Shown in pieces: positions 47,507 through 59,111 of a stretch of DNA of 64,000 nt. A program made the position numbers and the translations under genes. Numbering within the stretch: position 1 is the first letter of the stretch; each line of letters opens with the position of its first letter. The DNA is from Neoconidiobolus thromboides FSU 785 (taxonomy: Eukaryota > Entomophthoromycota > Entomophthoromycetes > Entomophthorales > Neoconidiobolaceae): positions 1 to 64,000 of the forward strand of contig MU626361.1 in the NCBI GenBank assembly GCA_025603075.1. The letters run 5' to 3'. Under the pieces are notes generated by a model. The model saw nothing but the letters and a program-made list of their open reading frames with translations, was not told the origin of the DNA and made no database searches.

Positions 47507-48314
47507 ATTAATAATATAAAGAATCAAATTTAAATATTTAATCCTTATGTCAATAGAATTGGATCTTTTTTTATTAAATATTCGATGTGTTTATAATTAT
47601 TTGGTTTTTATATTATGTACGTATCTGAAGTATGTTTCAAAATAAGAGTATAACATATATATATGCTATGTTTAATATTTGAATGTATGTTTTTATTTTA
47701 TAATATTTAAAAAACTTAATATAAAAAATAGATAAATTTTATTCAAGCAGATTCGCTATTTTCTCATACAATAGATAGTTTATTACATTTGAATAAAAAA
47801 TACTATTAATACGACTAAAAAGTTTAAAGTATGGATATTAATACCTGAGAATGTCAAAAACTATTTAAGAATATATTAAAATTGTGTTTAGGTTTAGTGG
47901 ACATTGATTCAAAATCGATTAAACTTTTCGATTCCTGTTTAATAAAATTATTTTGGGAATCCTAGTGTTTGTAAATTTGGTGGGGTTTTACGATTAATTT
48001 GTAAGCAAGTTGCCTCCGATAGATATATTCCGGATCCTAGTGGAAAATATATATTTCGGATCATCCTTAATATTTAACTTAAAAGATCAATAGTTAGAAG
48101 TGAGACAAGTAACAAAATGAAAAGAAATTTAAAGTGTCTAATTTAATACTTTCCTCCTGTGCCAATATAACGAATATGATAAATTGTCTAATCTACATCA
48201 ATCTTGGTTTATTTACTCCAGGAAGTTGCAATTTTAATGGTTATTTTTGCAGAATAAAAAAAATAAAAAATAAAATTAATTTCGAGAATTTTAAAATTGT
48301 TGTTTAAGTTTTAA
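47507..48314. other. intergenic, AT-rich
   Basis: Nothing recognised. One pair of TCCGGATC-type words near 48030-48060 is a small local repeat. Confidence 0.35.
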
Positions 48315-50319
48315 ATGGGAAAAAGAAACCGTAAGAAAGGAGCTGCAAATGCTCAACCAAGCCAAGAGCTCGATAGCCACAAAAGCGAGAAGTATACTTC
48401 AAAAGCTATAAAGAACTGGAATGACATTGAACATGATGACATTGATAAATGTAATTCTATTTTTAGGTACTTAAATTTATATTAATATTTTTCTAGTCCA
48501 TGATAGCAGAAACAAAATAAGCTTTGATGATAACGATAATGATTCAGGTATCACATATTATTGTTGGTTTTATATAGCTAAAAAAATTTCTAGATGATAT
48601 TGAAGATGAAGAGATACTTGGCATTGAATACCCTCAAGAGGAAGAGGAAGAAGAGGAAGAAGAAGAGGAAGAAGAAGAGGAAGATACCATGGAAGGTATA
48701 ATAAAGTTATCGATATAAGTATACATATTAATATTTTATAGATTGGGGCACAAAAAAATCGAATTATTATGATGGTGATGAGGTTGAAGATGAAGAAGAT
48801 GCTAGACTCGAAGAAGAGGAAGCAATAAGAATCCAAAAAATGAGGGTCAATACTATGAACGAACAAGATTTTATGGCTCCTACTTATGGTCAACTAACTG
48901 GAAAAGACCTTATTAAAGTATCTATTATACAATTTATTTTTTAATATACTAAATTTTATTAGGATGAATTGGAAGATCATAAATTAGTTCTTGATTTGGA
49001 TAAGGAATTAAAAAATATAGATTTGACTCAGCCTATCAAAAGCATAAAGAAAGGGGATAGTTGTACTAAAGACGAAGCCATTGAAATGTTAGAGAAAGAT
49101 TCGCCAGAACTTTTTGGACTTTTAGAACAACTTAAAGAAAAGTGGGAAATAGTAAAAGATGAGTCCTCTGAAGTTGCTATAAAGTAATTTTATTGTCAAA
49201 ATAATTTATATGACATTAACATGTATTAGAATTAAAGAATTAAGCCCAGAAGTAGTCAAAGCAACCCCATTACTTCAACATTTCTATTTAAAGTATGAAA
49301 CAACATTAAATTATCTTACTAATATATCTTTCTATTTGTATTTGAAGTCTGTTGGAACTCCTAATCTTCAAGATCATCCTATAATTGATGTTTTAATAAA
49401 ACATGCCAACATTATTAAAAATTTAGAAGATGCTGAAGAAGGATCAGATGACTTACTGGAAATGGTTAAAGAAGCTATCATTGTAATAGAAAATGGCGGA
49501 GTTGTTGGAGATCAAGAATTAGACGAAAACAGTAATGAAGACTTATCATTAGAAGAAGAAGAAGAGGAAGAGTCTCAGGATGAAGAAGCTTTGGAAGATA
49601 AAGAAGAAGCCATCGATTCAGAACCTCAAAGCTCAGATGTGGAAGCATTACCCGAACAAACATTAGCAGAATTAAGACGCTCTCTTAAAACTTCAGGATC
49701 AAAAAGAATGGCCAAAGAATCCGACTTCCAGGATACTGAGTATCTTGATGAAGCGGATGCAGCTGAAAAGATGATAAAAAAGAAGAGTTTAAGGCATTAT
49801 GCTTCTGTTATAAATCAAAAACGTGCCAAATTGCCTAAATTTACCGGTGATATTGATATACCATATAAATCAAAAGATGAAAAATATAAACAGCCAGTTA
49901 ATCAAGCTATCAATAACCAATCCAATGACGCTGATATATTCGATGATGATGAAAACGAAGTAACACCATCAATAGAAGAAACCAAGAAAGAAAGGAAGAA
50001 TACTAAGAGAGTTAAGGTACTTGATCCTGAAGAAATGGAACGTAGAACAGAGGCATGGAAAGCAATGAATCCTGATGAACAAGAAGTTGAAGGAAGCTCT
50101 AAACGTATTGCTTCTTACAAGATACTCAAAAACAAAGGTCTTACACCTAAGCGTAAGAAAGAGCAACGTAATCCACGTGTTAAACATCGTAAGAAGTTCG
50201 AAAAAGCTAGTAAGAAATTATCCAGTTTCAAGAGAGTTGTGCAAGATTCTAAGACTTCATATGGTGGTGAAGCTACTGGTATTAAGACTCATCTTTCTAG
50301 ATCTGTACGCTTTCAATAG
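48315..50319 (+). CDS. UTP3: SSU processome protein UTP3/SAS10
   Basis: Six exons: 48315-48450, 48497-48547, 48594-48695, 48742-48917, 48963-49183 and 49230-50319; 591 residues, close to yeast Sas10. It has a basic start (MGKKRNRKKG), a long Glu run in exon 3, WGTKKSNYYDGDEVEDEEDA as in UTP3 proteins, the Sas10/C1D-type helical domain (ELFGLLEQLKEKW, then LSPEVVKATPLLQHFYLKYE and LTNISFYLYLKS) and the signature basic C terminus (ILKNKGLTPKRKKEQRNPRV, YGGEATGIKTHLSRSVRFQ). It acts in the nucleolus in 18S rRNA processing. The acidic tract between 49500 and 49670 is also typical. Confidence 0.93.
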
Positions 50320-51051
50320 CTTTCAGTTTTTACTATCAATATAGAGATTTAAATTTAATCATTCTTTGAATAAATTATTAATTAAATTTACTTAAAAAGT
50401 TTCTAGAAGTATACTCCATGTTATCTTTTATTTATCTTTAATACCATCAAAGTTAAAGAATTATAATTTGTATTTGACTCACTAATGTTGGCATAATTTT
50501 AATTTTAATTTTATAGTGAGCTATCTAAGTACTTGATGTATTATTATTTAGCATCTTTGAAGTAAGCAGATATAAAAGCTTAAAATACAAAACATAATAT
50601 AGCTACACAACTTCAAAAAAATTGTAAGTGATTAAATTAATTATACAGATATATGTGACTTTGTTAATAAAATTATTTTTTATCAATATAAATACCACTT
50701 AAAATTAGATTTTGATTAAAACATTTTAATTAGTGATATTTGTTAAAGTTTTATATTAAAAATTGTACAAAAAAAATGACTACAATCAAAATACTATAGG
50801 ATACTGTTTTCAAATATTTGACCTATTTAATCTAACAAATGAATCAACGAATATAGATAATAAATAACATTGCATTATGGACATTAAATTGAAATCTAGC
50901 TTTACAACTCTTATTTTAATTAACCATAAGTAACATTGGTTAAAGTAAACTTCATTGGCTAATTAAGGAAGAATAAATCTCCAACAAGCATTTTAAAAAT
51001 AAATAAAAAATAGAAAATTTTTTTTAGTGCTTTAATTTTTAGAATTTGATA
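50320..51051. other. intergenic, AT-rich
   Basis: Upstream region of MPE1. Nothing else recognised. Confidence 0.35.
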
Positions 51052-53448
51052 ATGTCTGTGATACATTATAAATTTAAATCAGCAAAAAATTATGATTCTG
51101 TTACTTTTGAAGGACTTTCATTCCCTTTATTTAATTTAAAGCGTGAAATCCTCATTGCTCAAAAACTAAGAGGAACGGACTCGGATATTATTATCTCAAA
51201 CGCTCAAACAAACGAAGGTAAATAACAATCTATTTTATTTTTCTTCATTTCATCTTTCTCCCAATACTCTTACCCTTTATTTATTTCCCTCTAAAAAGCT
51301 ACCTCTTATGTTTAATAAAGATTTTAATTTTCAAGTCAGCCTTTTTTTAAATTAATTTCTATTTAGATTACCTGGATGACTCTATGCTCATTCCTAAAAA
51401 CACTTCTGTTTATGTAAGAAGAGTTCCTGCTAAGCCCGGGGGTACAAATGCTATGTATTATATATCGGATGATCCACAAAACGCTTTACAGGCCAAAACT
51501 GGAGAAGTTCATGCGGATTTAAGTTCATATGGGAATAAAGGCAACAATTACAACGATGAAGATGACAATAATCCTGCTTTTGGCGATATCACTTTATCTA
51601 TGGATGGCGTTATTCCTGGAGAAAATGAAGAAGAGAAATTGCAAGCACTTTTTGACCAAACCTCAACTCAATGGAGACAACAAAACGCTCACATGGGTGG
51701 ACACCAGGGTTCTTATAGAGGCGGTCAAAACTATTCGGCCCAAAGAAACCAAAATCAGTTTAATAAGCCCATTTCTGCCAATTATGTATGTCATAAATGT
51801 GGTATAAAAGGGCATTATGTTCAAAATTGTCCATCACAGGTCGATAGAAAGAATATGCAGCCTAGAGTAAAAAAAACGACAGGTATTCCTCGTTCTTTCC
51901 TAAAAAATGTTGAGCAAGTGCCAGATGGAAAAGGTGCAATGGTAGCAAGCGATGGTACTTTAGTTATTGCTCAGGCCAATAGGTAATTAATATCTATTTT
52001 TAACATGTAAATAATAACTTTTTTAGTACTGCTTGGGAAAAAATTAGAATGAATCAAAGAGCATCAGGATTCTCTTTTGAAGAGCTACGTGAGACTGCAC
52101 CAATTGTAAATGAATTACAATGTAAAGTATGCCAAAAGCTCTTAGTAAATGCTGTATCTGTTCCTTGCTGTAGAACTCTATTCTGTTTAGATTGTAAGAT
52201 TCTTTGTGTTTTGTTAGTAGAGACTAAACAATTTTTAGGCATTACTGAAGCTTTAATTAATCCTGATCCTGAAAAGCATTTTAAATGCCCATCTTGTAAT
52301 AAAGTAGGTATTGTCCCAGACAATTTAATTGCTGAGCATTCAGTCCGGGCAGATGTTGGTGAACATTTAAGAAAGTGGGCTAAAGATCGTCTTGGTGATA
52401 ATGGATCTGAACATGAAATGGATAAACCCAACCCTATTGCTGAGGAAAGCAATGATATCCAAGATGATATTCAACCTCACATTGAACACAATCCAAGACA
52501 AATCATTACAGTTGCTGATTCTAGGGACAATCATGTTGATTATTCTAATAGAAGTAATGACTATTCCAATAGAAATAACGATTACTCTAATAGAAACAAT
52601 GACTATTCAAACAGAAATAACGATTATAACTCTAGAAATAATGATTACAATCCTAGAAATCGTAATCAACAGCGTGAAGGTAAATTCTTTGTTAATTTCA
52701 ATAATTTGTAGTAAATTGTATAGATGATTTGAAATCAGGTGATGGTCGTTTTAATGAAAACGCTTCAAATACAATTGAGCTGCCACCATTACACTGGACT
52801 CCTGATAATGGTATTACTGGCCATATTACTATACCTCCTATGGAAAAGCTTGTAGGGACGGACTTTTATGACCAAAACTTTGGTAAACATAATAAATCAA
52901 GGAATGATTATAATAGTGGTAACCAAGGACGTAAGAATTTTCAGTCAGATAGGCGCACTGGTTGTTCACGTGAAAGAGACAATAGAAGAGGTAGATCCAG
53001 TCATTCCAATCGTTCTAGAAGTAGATCTGAAAGGGGTAATCATAACCGAAGGGACTCTCCATCTCCAAGAAGAGGCCATGAGGGTAATACTTCTTCACGT
53101 AAACCCAGAGGTAGATCTAGATCTCGTGATAGGAGATCAAGACGTAGCAGATCCCGTTCTGTAAGAAGATCTCGTTCACGCTCACCAGCTAATCATAGGG
53201 GTCGTAGCCGCCGCTCTCCATCTAGAGATCGTAGAAACAACTATCGTGATGATAGAGATAAAGATAGACGTAGAGGTAGAGATAGAAGTAGATCCAGGTC
53301 TAATACTCGTAACAGCAGCCGAAGAGACACTTCTAGACGTAGGGATAATAAATCTTCAAGAAATTTAAGCCATGATCGTCATGATACTCAAAGTAATAAG
53401 AATTCCCGCCCAAGTATTACCTCACGCTTAGGGCCTACAAACATGTGA
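51052..53448 (+). CDS. MPE1: cleavage/polyadenylation factor subunit MPE1 (RBBP6-like)
   Basis: Five exons: 51052-51217, 51367-51982, 52027-52193, 52239-52679 and 52724-53448; 704 residues. Domains in order: N-terminal ubiquitin-like DWNN domain (MSVIHYKFKSAKNYDSVTFE), zinc knuckle CHKCGIKGHYVQNC (CCHC), PSR-type motif TTGIPRSFLKNVEQ, and a RING/U-box (CKVCQKLLVNAVSVPCC, FKCPSCNKVGIVPDNLI). A degenerate NDYSNRN repeat and a long Arg/Ser tail resembling mammalian RBBP6 follow; yeast MPE1 lacks this tail. The intron 52194-52238 is 45 nt, in frame and stop-free; removing it joins FCLDC to ITEAL as in homologues. It works in pre-mRNA 3' end formation. Confidence 0.9.
52541..52660 (+). repeat. coding minisatellite NDYSNRN
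   Basis: Six to seven imperfect 21 bp units inside MPE1 exon 4, encoding NDYSNRN, NDYNSRN and NDYNPRN. Unit differences are partly synonymous. Confidence 0.85.
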
Positions 53449-53962
53449 AGGGGGTTATGATGGTATTTTTGATTCTTATTTTGCCAAAAAAAACTATTTT
53501 TATAATATAATATTAAACTTGTCTTTAATAATTGGGAAATAATGAGCCATCAATTTCATCCACATTTTGATGCTTCATAATTCAATACCAAATCAACTCA
53601 TTCTGGGATATAATTATCAAGCTATTTTAATAAAACTTATGAATATTTCAATTGCCATGTTCTATTTTTTTAGTTGATTAGACGATCTTTCGATTCACTT
53701 TCTTATATCAACATTAAACTATATTTAATAATGTCTTGTTAGTATCATACTTTTTCAGTATTCTATAAATATTATAAGAGTTTAATGTTTTGATAAAAAA
53801 AAGTTTATAAAAACTTATTTTGAGTATACTAAAAATAGCAATAATGCTTGAACTAAAAAACCATTTCTAAGCATTCAAAAGTTTAACAATATATAAAATC
53901 AAAATATAAGTATAAACCAATACGTTAGGTGCATTTATTAAAATATATTAACACATAAAAGT
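53449..53962. other. intergenic, convergent 3' ends
   Basis: Spacer between the 3' ends of MPE1 and YET3. Nothing recognised. Confidence 0.35.
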
Positions 53963-54895
53963 TTAAGCAGCTTTAGCTTTCTTTATTTCTTCTTGGATTT
54001 TAGAGTATTCTTTTTGTTGATCATCAATCTTCTTTTTTAAATTATCAAAATCAGCAGATTTTTCTTTAGCTAAAAGTAATTCATCGTTAAGACGATCTAG
54101 TTCTTTAACTTGTTCATCGAACTTTTGGCTAATTTCGGATCCGTTAGGTGCCTAACAATTATTATTAGAATTAAAATCTATAAAATTTATAGCTAATACA
54201 TTTGATTCTAAGATGGTTAACTTTTCTTTAGTGTTTAAAAGCTCTATAATTTGTTCGAAGGTATAATTCAAAATACTAATAAAAGATTAGGAATAACGTT
54301 TGTTAAGGCAAATTATCTTACAATGAAAGGAACATAGTGATTCCGCACAAATATCTAGTATAAGATTAAAAAACGAAAATGGTAGTATAATTAAATATTA
54401 TTACACGTTACGTTGAGCAAAAAACTTTTTAACTTGAATAGATGTATCTGTACGAACATCAACAGTGCCCTCAGTAATCTCACCTTTCTCTAATGCCTTA
54501 TTCAAACCATTTATAGAATCTTTACAACATTAAATAATTATTAAATTAAAAGATATATTTCTACCTATAAATAAAATAAAGATGAAACTAAGAAAATTAG
54601 TTAATAATCAAATAAATAATAAATTAGTTTACACTCCAACAATTTTGAGGGTATATTGAACTCGACTGATCACATTATTCTTAATCCATACCAGCATCCT
54701 TTGACGCATAGTATTTGGCAATGGGATCTTTACAATTAAAAGTTAAAATACAAACCAAAAAACCAAAAAACTTTATACCATCAAGCCAATATAAGTAATA
54801 ATCTATAGTAACGTTTAGTATTATATCATTTAAATGGATTCAATGTTTACCTCTGACACTAAAAGTCCAAATACAAATTTGTGATACAAAGCCAT
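53963..54895 (-). CDS. YET3: BAP31/YET3-like ER membrane protein
   Basis: Eight exons: 54895-54851, 54802-54779 (24 nt), 54727-54633, 54587-54565 (23 nt), 54519-54405, 54354-54322, 54275-54200 and 54151-53963; 199 residues, the size of yeast Yet3. Spliced, it gives three hydrophobic segments (MALYHKFVFGLLVSE plus IITYIGLM; VGVFIFILFIDSIN; YLCGITMFLSFILN), the family motif KKFFAQRN, and a C-terminal coiled coil (SQKFDEQVKELDRLNDELL, KKKIDDQQKEYSK). BAP31-family proteins are ER membrane cargo receptors and chaperones that sort membrane proteins. The two micro-exons each encode part of a membrane helix, and no exon alone is long enough to be noticed as a gene. Confidence 0.87.
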
Positions 54896-55931
54896 TTTTA
54901 AATTAATCAAAAGCAATTGTTGAGTTTTAATATTTATAGTATAACTCCTATGACGTAACAATTAGGGAATGGAATTTTTCTAATTTTTTTATTATGACCA
55001 AACATATTTTTTATCAAGTAGGAAAGATTAACCAATGAAGTTGACTTTTAAATCATTATTGCTTGTCTTAGTAAAAAATAAATGTCTAAAAAAATGGTGA
55101 TAAAGTTTAAATTCATTGTTCATTATTTGGGTCATCACAACTTAAATTTCATATTTGATGTTTTAACTCGGTAAATCTCATACTTTCAATTTTTCACTAC
55201 TTTAGTTTAGCATAGCGTTTTAAAAATTTTCTTAGTTTTTAGTTTTGTATACAATGTTTTCAACATATTACAGGCTACTTCAAAATAATATAAATAAAAT
55301 TATTGATTTTTTAAATAGTTGTTAAAAATGAAAGTAGACAAAATGTAAAAATTACACTTGTTCAATTTTTTGAGATAGCTATGATAGGTTGAAAATATTA
55401 TATTAAGAGGCAAAAGTTTTTAAATGCTCCTTCAAACTCAACTATCTATATCTATTATAAAAAGATTTTTTAGTAATCATATACTTATGTTATAATAGTT
55501 GAATTAAATTAACAAAATAAACAAAAAAATCATTCTAAGTATTCTTTATTAGGAACTTTTTATTTTTTTGCTTAAAATTTTATTAAATGTATTTTTGAGC
55601 TCATAGATAATTATGAGAAATCAAGCTATAAAAAAGAACTTATATTTTAAATGTTTTAAATTAAATCAGATAAAAATTAAATAGCTAATAAAAAAACTAT
55701 TATTTAATTATAAGAAACATTACTTCTATACTTAATATCTATATTTAATAGTTATTATAAAAAATTATTCTTAACATTATTATTTTTATCTTCTATAATA
55801 AAATTTAGTTATTTTAAATTTTAAACTTTTACAAATACAACTGTAAAAAAATTATTATTTTAGTTTTTTGTATTGTGAAATCTGGTACTCAGTGGTTGGA
55901 GTTAAAAGCAATTTTTGCTTGATTAATTAAT
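54896..55931. other. intergenic, very AT-rich
   Basis: Nothing recognised before the repeat island. Confidence 0.35.
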
Positions 55932-56342
55932 TATAAGTTGAAGGGTTTTAGTTTATGTAACCAAGATAGTTTTGAATTATGAACAATAGCATATAATAAG
56001 TTATGGATATGTAAGATAAATCAAATAGATGATACTGTTGTAAAATTTATATGAAATATTATAAGAAAGATCTAGCAACTTTATTAAAAGTACAACATCA
56101 GGAGATAATTCAGTTAGAAAGCCTTGAGTTATTATGTTCTATAGTCTCTTTTATACTCCAACAAGTATGGATATCAAAACGGGGAGATAATATCCTTCAG
56201 AGTCATGTGACAGAAATCCTCATACCAAATCAAGATAAGGGCTTGGGATTGATTGTGCCTGGACTCGAGAACATAATGACCTAAGTGATTCTTTGTTATA
56301 ATTAATCATAGAGCTGATAAAGCAGTATTCCATAATATTTCA
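55932..56342 (+). mobile_element. solo-LTR-like repeat, copy 2
   Basis: About 410 bp, about 80-90% similar by eye to 57341-57741 in inverse orientation. A 65-codon open stretch (starting LLKVQHQEIIQLESL) is shared with copy 3 but lacks similarity to known proteins and is probably incidental. It ends ATATTTCA like the other copies. Confidence 0.65.
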
Positions 56343-56352
56343 CAAGATTAAT

Positions 56353-56453
56353 ATGGAGCTGTTTTTTTTAGTTTCATTGTTTTTCCATTTTCTAAGCGCT
56401 ATTTGAGTGGAAAGATTGTTAATAGAATTCTTAAACACAAAAAACACATCCCC
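56353..56453 (+). mobile_element. MITE family 1 copy
   Basis: ATGGAGCTGTTTTTTTTAG start, AAGCGCTATTTGAGTGGAAA core and AAAAACACATCCCCA end, 11 bp after LTR-like copy 2. Confidence 0.85.
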
Positions 56454-56543
56454 ATATGTTTAATCATAAAAAACTACTCAGATATAATATATAGAATCTT
56501 AACAATAACACTATTAAATTTAAAAATAAATCTAGATTTTATA

Positions 56544-56642
56544 CGGGGGTGTTTTTTGGTTTCATTACTTTTTCCATTTCTTAAGGGCTATTTGAGTGGA
56601 AAAATTTCTAGTTAAGTTCTCAAACAAAAAAACAAATTCTCA
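56544..56642 (+). mobile_element. MITE family 1 copy
   Basis: CGGGGGTGTTTTTTGGTTTC start, AAGGGCTATTTGAGTGGAAA core and AAAACAAATTCTCA end. Confidence 0.8.
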
Positions 56643-56741
56643 TATTCAGCTAGATCCTGTTTTTAAAATTAAAAAAATAACTTACATCAAGCTCTACTTA
56701 ATTTATTTGTTTATAAAACAACATCTATTTTTAATAACAAA

Positions 56742-56841
56742 TGGGGATGTTTTTTTGTGTTTAAGAATTCTATTAACAATCTTTCCACTCAAATAGCGCT
56801 TAGAAAATGGAAAAATAATGAAATCAAAAAAAACATCACCA
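56742..56841 (-). mobile_element. MITE family 1 copy
   Basis: TGGGGATGTTTTTTTGTGTT start, CCACTCAAATAGCGCTTAGA core and AAAAAACATCACCA end. Confidence 0.85.
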
Positions 56842-57340
56842 ACATTATTACAAAAGCCTGACTACCACTAGTATTAATACCAAATTTATTAAATTATATA
56901 TATTCATCTTAAAATTAGTTTTAATAATCTATTTAATAACTTTTCCACTCTGTGTTAGCATATTCATCCTAATTTTAGATTTTTTAATATGCATGAACAG
57001 TTTTCATTATACTATACTTTTTTAAATTTAATGCATTTACCTAATTTTTATAAAAACATTTTATAAAAGAAAGTTATTTTATAATTTTAATAACTATTCT
57101 AATAATAAATATATAATAATTATCTATTTTAAACCTTCATAAATAATCTTTATAAGAATACTAGTATACTAATTAATAGTTTATTTAAACTTAGCTTAAT
57201 ATTTAACTTTATTAAAATTATAGTTACTATATTAAAGCTTTTTAAAATATATTTGAATATTAGTAACTAGACTTCTAAAACTTATTTTTAATATTTAATA
57301 ATACAATCATTTAATAAAAGGCTATTTTAGTTTATAATCA
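56842..57340. other. very AT-rich spacer inside the repeat island
   Basis: No gene or repeat recognised. Confidence 0.35.
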
Positions 57341-57741
57341 TGAAATATCACTTTGTCAGCTCTATGATTAATTATAACAAAGAATCACTTAGGTCATTAT
57401 GTTCTCGAGTCCAGGCACAATCAATCCCAAGCCCTTATCTTGATTTGGTATGAGGATTTCTGTCACATGACTCTGAAGGATATTATCTCCCCGTTTTGAT
57501 ATCCATACTTGTTGGAGTATAAAAGAGACTATAGAACATAATAACTCAAGGCTTTCTAACTGAATTATCTCCTGATGTTGTACTTTTAACAGAGCCACTA
57601 AATTCTCTTAATAGTAATTTAGGTAGATTTTACAGTAGTATCATCTATTCTATTGTCTTACATAGTCTATAGCATATTACTTGCTATTATTTGCAACTTA
57701 AGTCTACCTTAGTCACATAAACTAAGATCTTCCGACTTACA
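57341..57741 (-). mobile_element. solo-LTR-like repeat, copy 3
   Basis: 401 bp. Read on the minus strand it begins TGTAAGTCGGAAGATC and ends GATATTTCA, so it has TG...CA termini. It lies inverted to copy 2, about 1 kb away. No clear target-site duplication is seen (flanks AATCA and GTATA). Confidence 0.65.
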
Positions 57742-58199
57742 GTATAGTCAATAAGTAATAATTGTTTTGGCTCCATTCACTGAATATCAAATTTCACACA
57801 ATTTTATAGTTAAATTAATTCTAATTTGTATAGTAAATTAAGTTAACTTCAAGTAATTTTGCTATTAAAAGCTGTTGTATTTTTGAATTTAAGTACAACT
57901 AATTTAAAACTTTCCATTTAGATTTACTACAAAATTTTTACAGTATGATTATAAAAATAATATTTTTGTATTTTAATATCTACATTTAACAATTATAATA
58001 AAGAATAACTATTGTATTTTTATATACAATTATTTAATTAAAGTATAAAATTTTTTTAACATGGTAATTTAAAACTTTCTTTAAATTATTTTTTAATATT
58101 ATATACTTTAATCAAATTATTAAACTTTATAGTATTTTATGTAAATTTTATATTTTGAGTTATATAGTCAAAATGAACTTTAATTTATAAACATAATGT
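57742..58199. other. intergenic, AT-rich
   Basis: Nothing recognised. Confidence 0.35.
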
Positions 58200-58298
58200 G
58201 GGGCTGTATTTTTGTGTTTGAGAATTTTACTAACAAATTTTCCACTCAAATAGCACTTAAAAGATAGAAAAAGTGATGAAGCCAAAAAAAATATCCCC
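58200..58298 (-). mobile_element. MITE family 1 copy
   Basis: TGGGGCTGTATTTTTGTGTT start, CCACTCAAATAGCACTTAAA core and AAAAATATCCCCA end. Confidence 0.85.
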
Positions 58299-58405
58299 AT
58301 ATGCAATTTTTATGCAAATCATAGGAAATAAATGAAAAAATACTTTTTTATTTAAACTAATTGAAATAAAAGTTTTAATGACTTATTATATAATAAGCTA
58401 TTATA

Positions 58406-58505
58406 TGGGGATGTTTTTTTTGGCTTCATCACTCTTTTGATTTTTCAGGTACTATTTAAGTAGAAAGATTATTAATAAAATTCTTAAACACAAAAATACA
58501 TCCAC
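58406..58505 (+). mobile_element. MITE family 1 copy
   Basis: TGGGGATGTTTTTTTTGGCT start, ACTATTTAAGTAGAAAGATT core and AAAAATACATCCACA end, flanked by TATA on both sides. Confidence 0.85.
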
Positions 58506-59111
58506 ATATACATAAAATAGCTTTGTTTTTTAGGTTTATTTATATTAATGGATGTTTATTAATTATTTGGTTTTTATTTAATTTTATTTGGTTTGATTTA
58601 AAGCATTTAAAATATAACTTTCACTTTTCATAAATTAATTTTTTATAATTATTTATAAGCTTAAAAATTTTAATAGTTGAATTTCATCTAATTTAGTTTC
58701 TACAAAAATTGCAAACCAAGTATAAAATGCTATTAAGTTAGATGTTTTCTTAATTTTATATTATATAAGAATATTTTTTATCCAGTATTCATTTAAAAAA
58801 AACTTAACACTATGCTATATATAAAATGGACAAAAAAGCAAATTACAAAATTTTACAATTTTAACTGACTTTTTATTAAACCTACATATATTAAAATCAA
58901 AAAAAACAAATTATTTATAGTGAGAATATTCAAACATAAAAATCACAACTGTAGAATCAAATTAATGCAGTTAATAGTAACAAAAACTTGGCAAAAAAAA
59001 TAAAATTTTGTATTATGATTGGCTTATTTTATGAGCATCTCATTCAATCCAAAAAAATTCCATGACATAAGTTGTCAGATTCATCTATGATTCTTAGCTT
59101 TTATTATCAAA
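58506..59111. other. upstream region of TFIIF alpha
   Basis: AT-rich sequence with no other feature seen. Confidence 0.35.

Noticed and set aside
56051-56284. Short frame with LLKVQHQEIIQLESL, repeated at 57389-57598
   Set aside because: Shared only because both lie in copies of the LTR-like repeat. There is no known domain and the frame is not clearly kept in copy 1.
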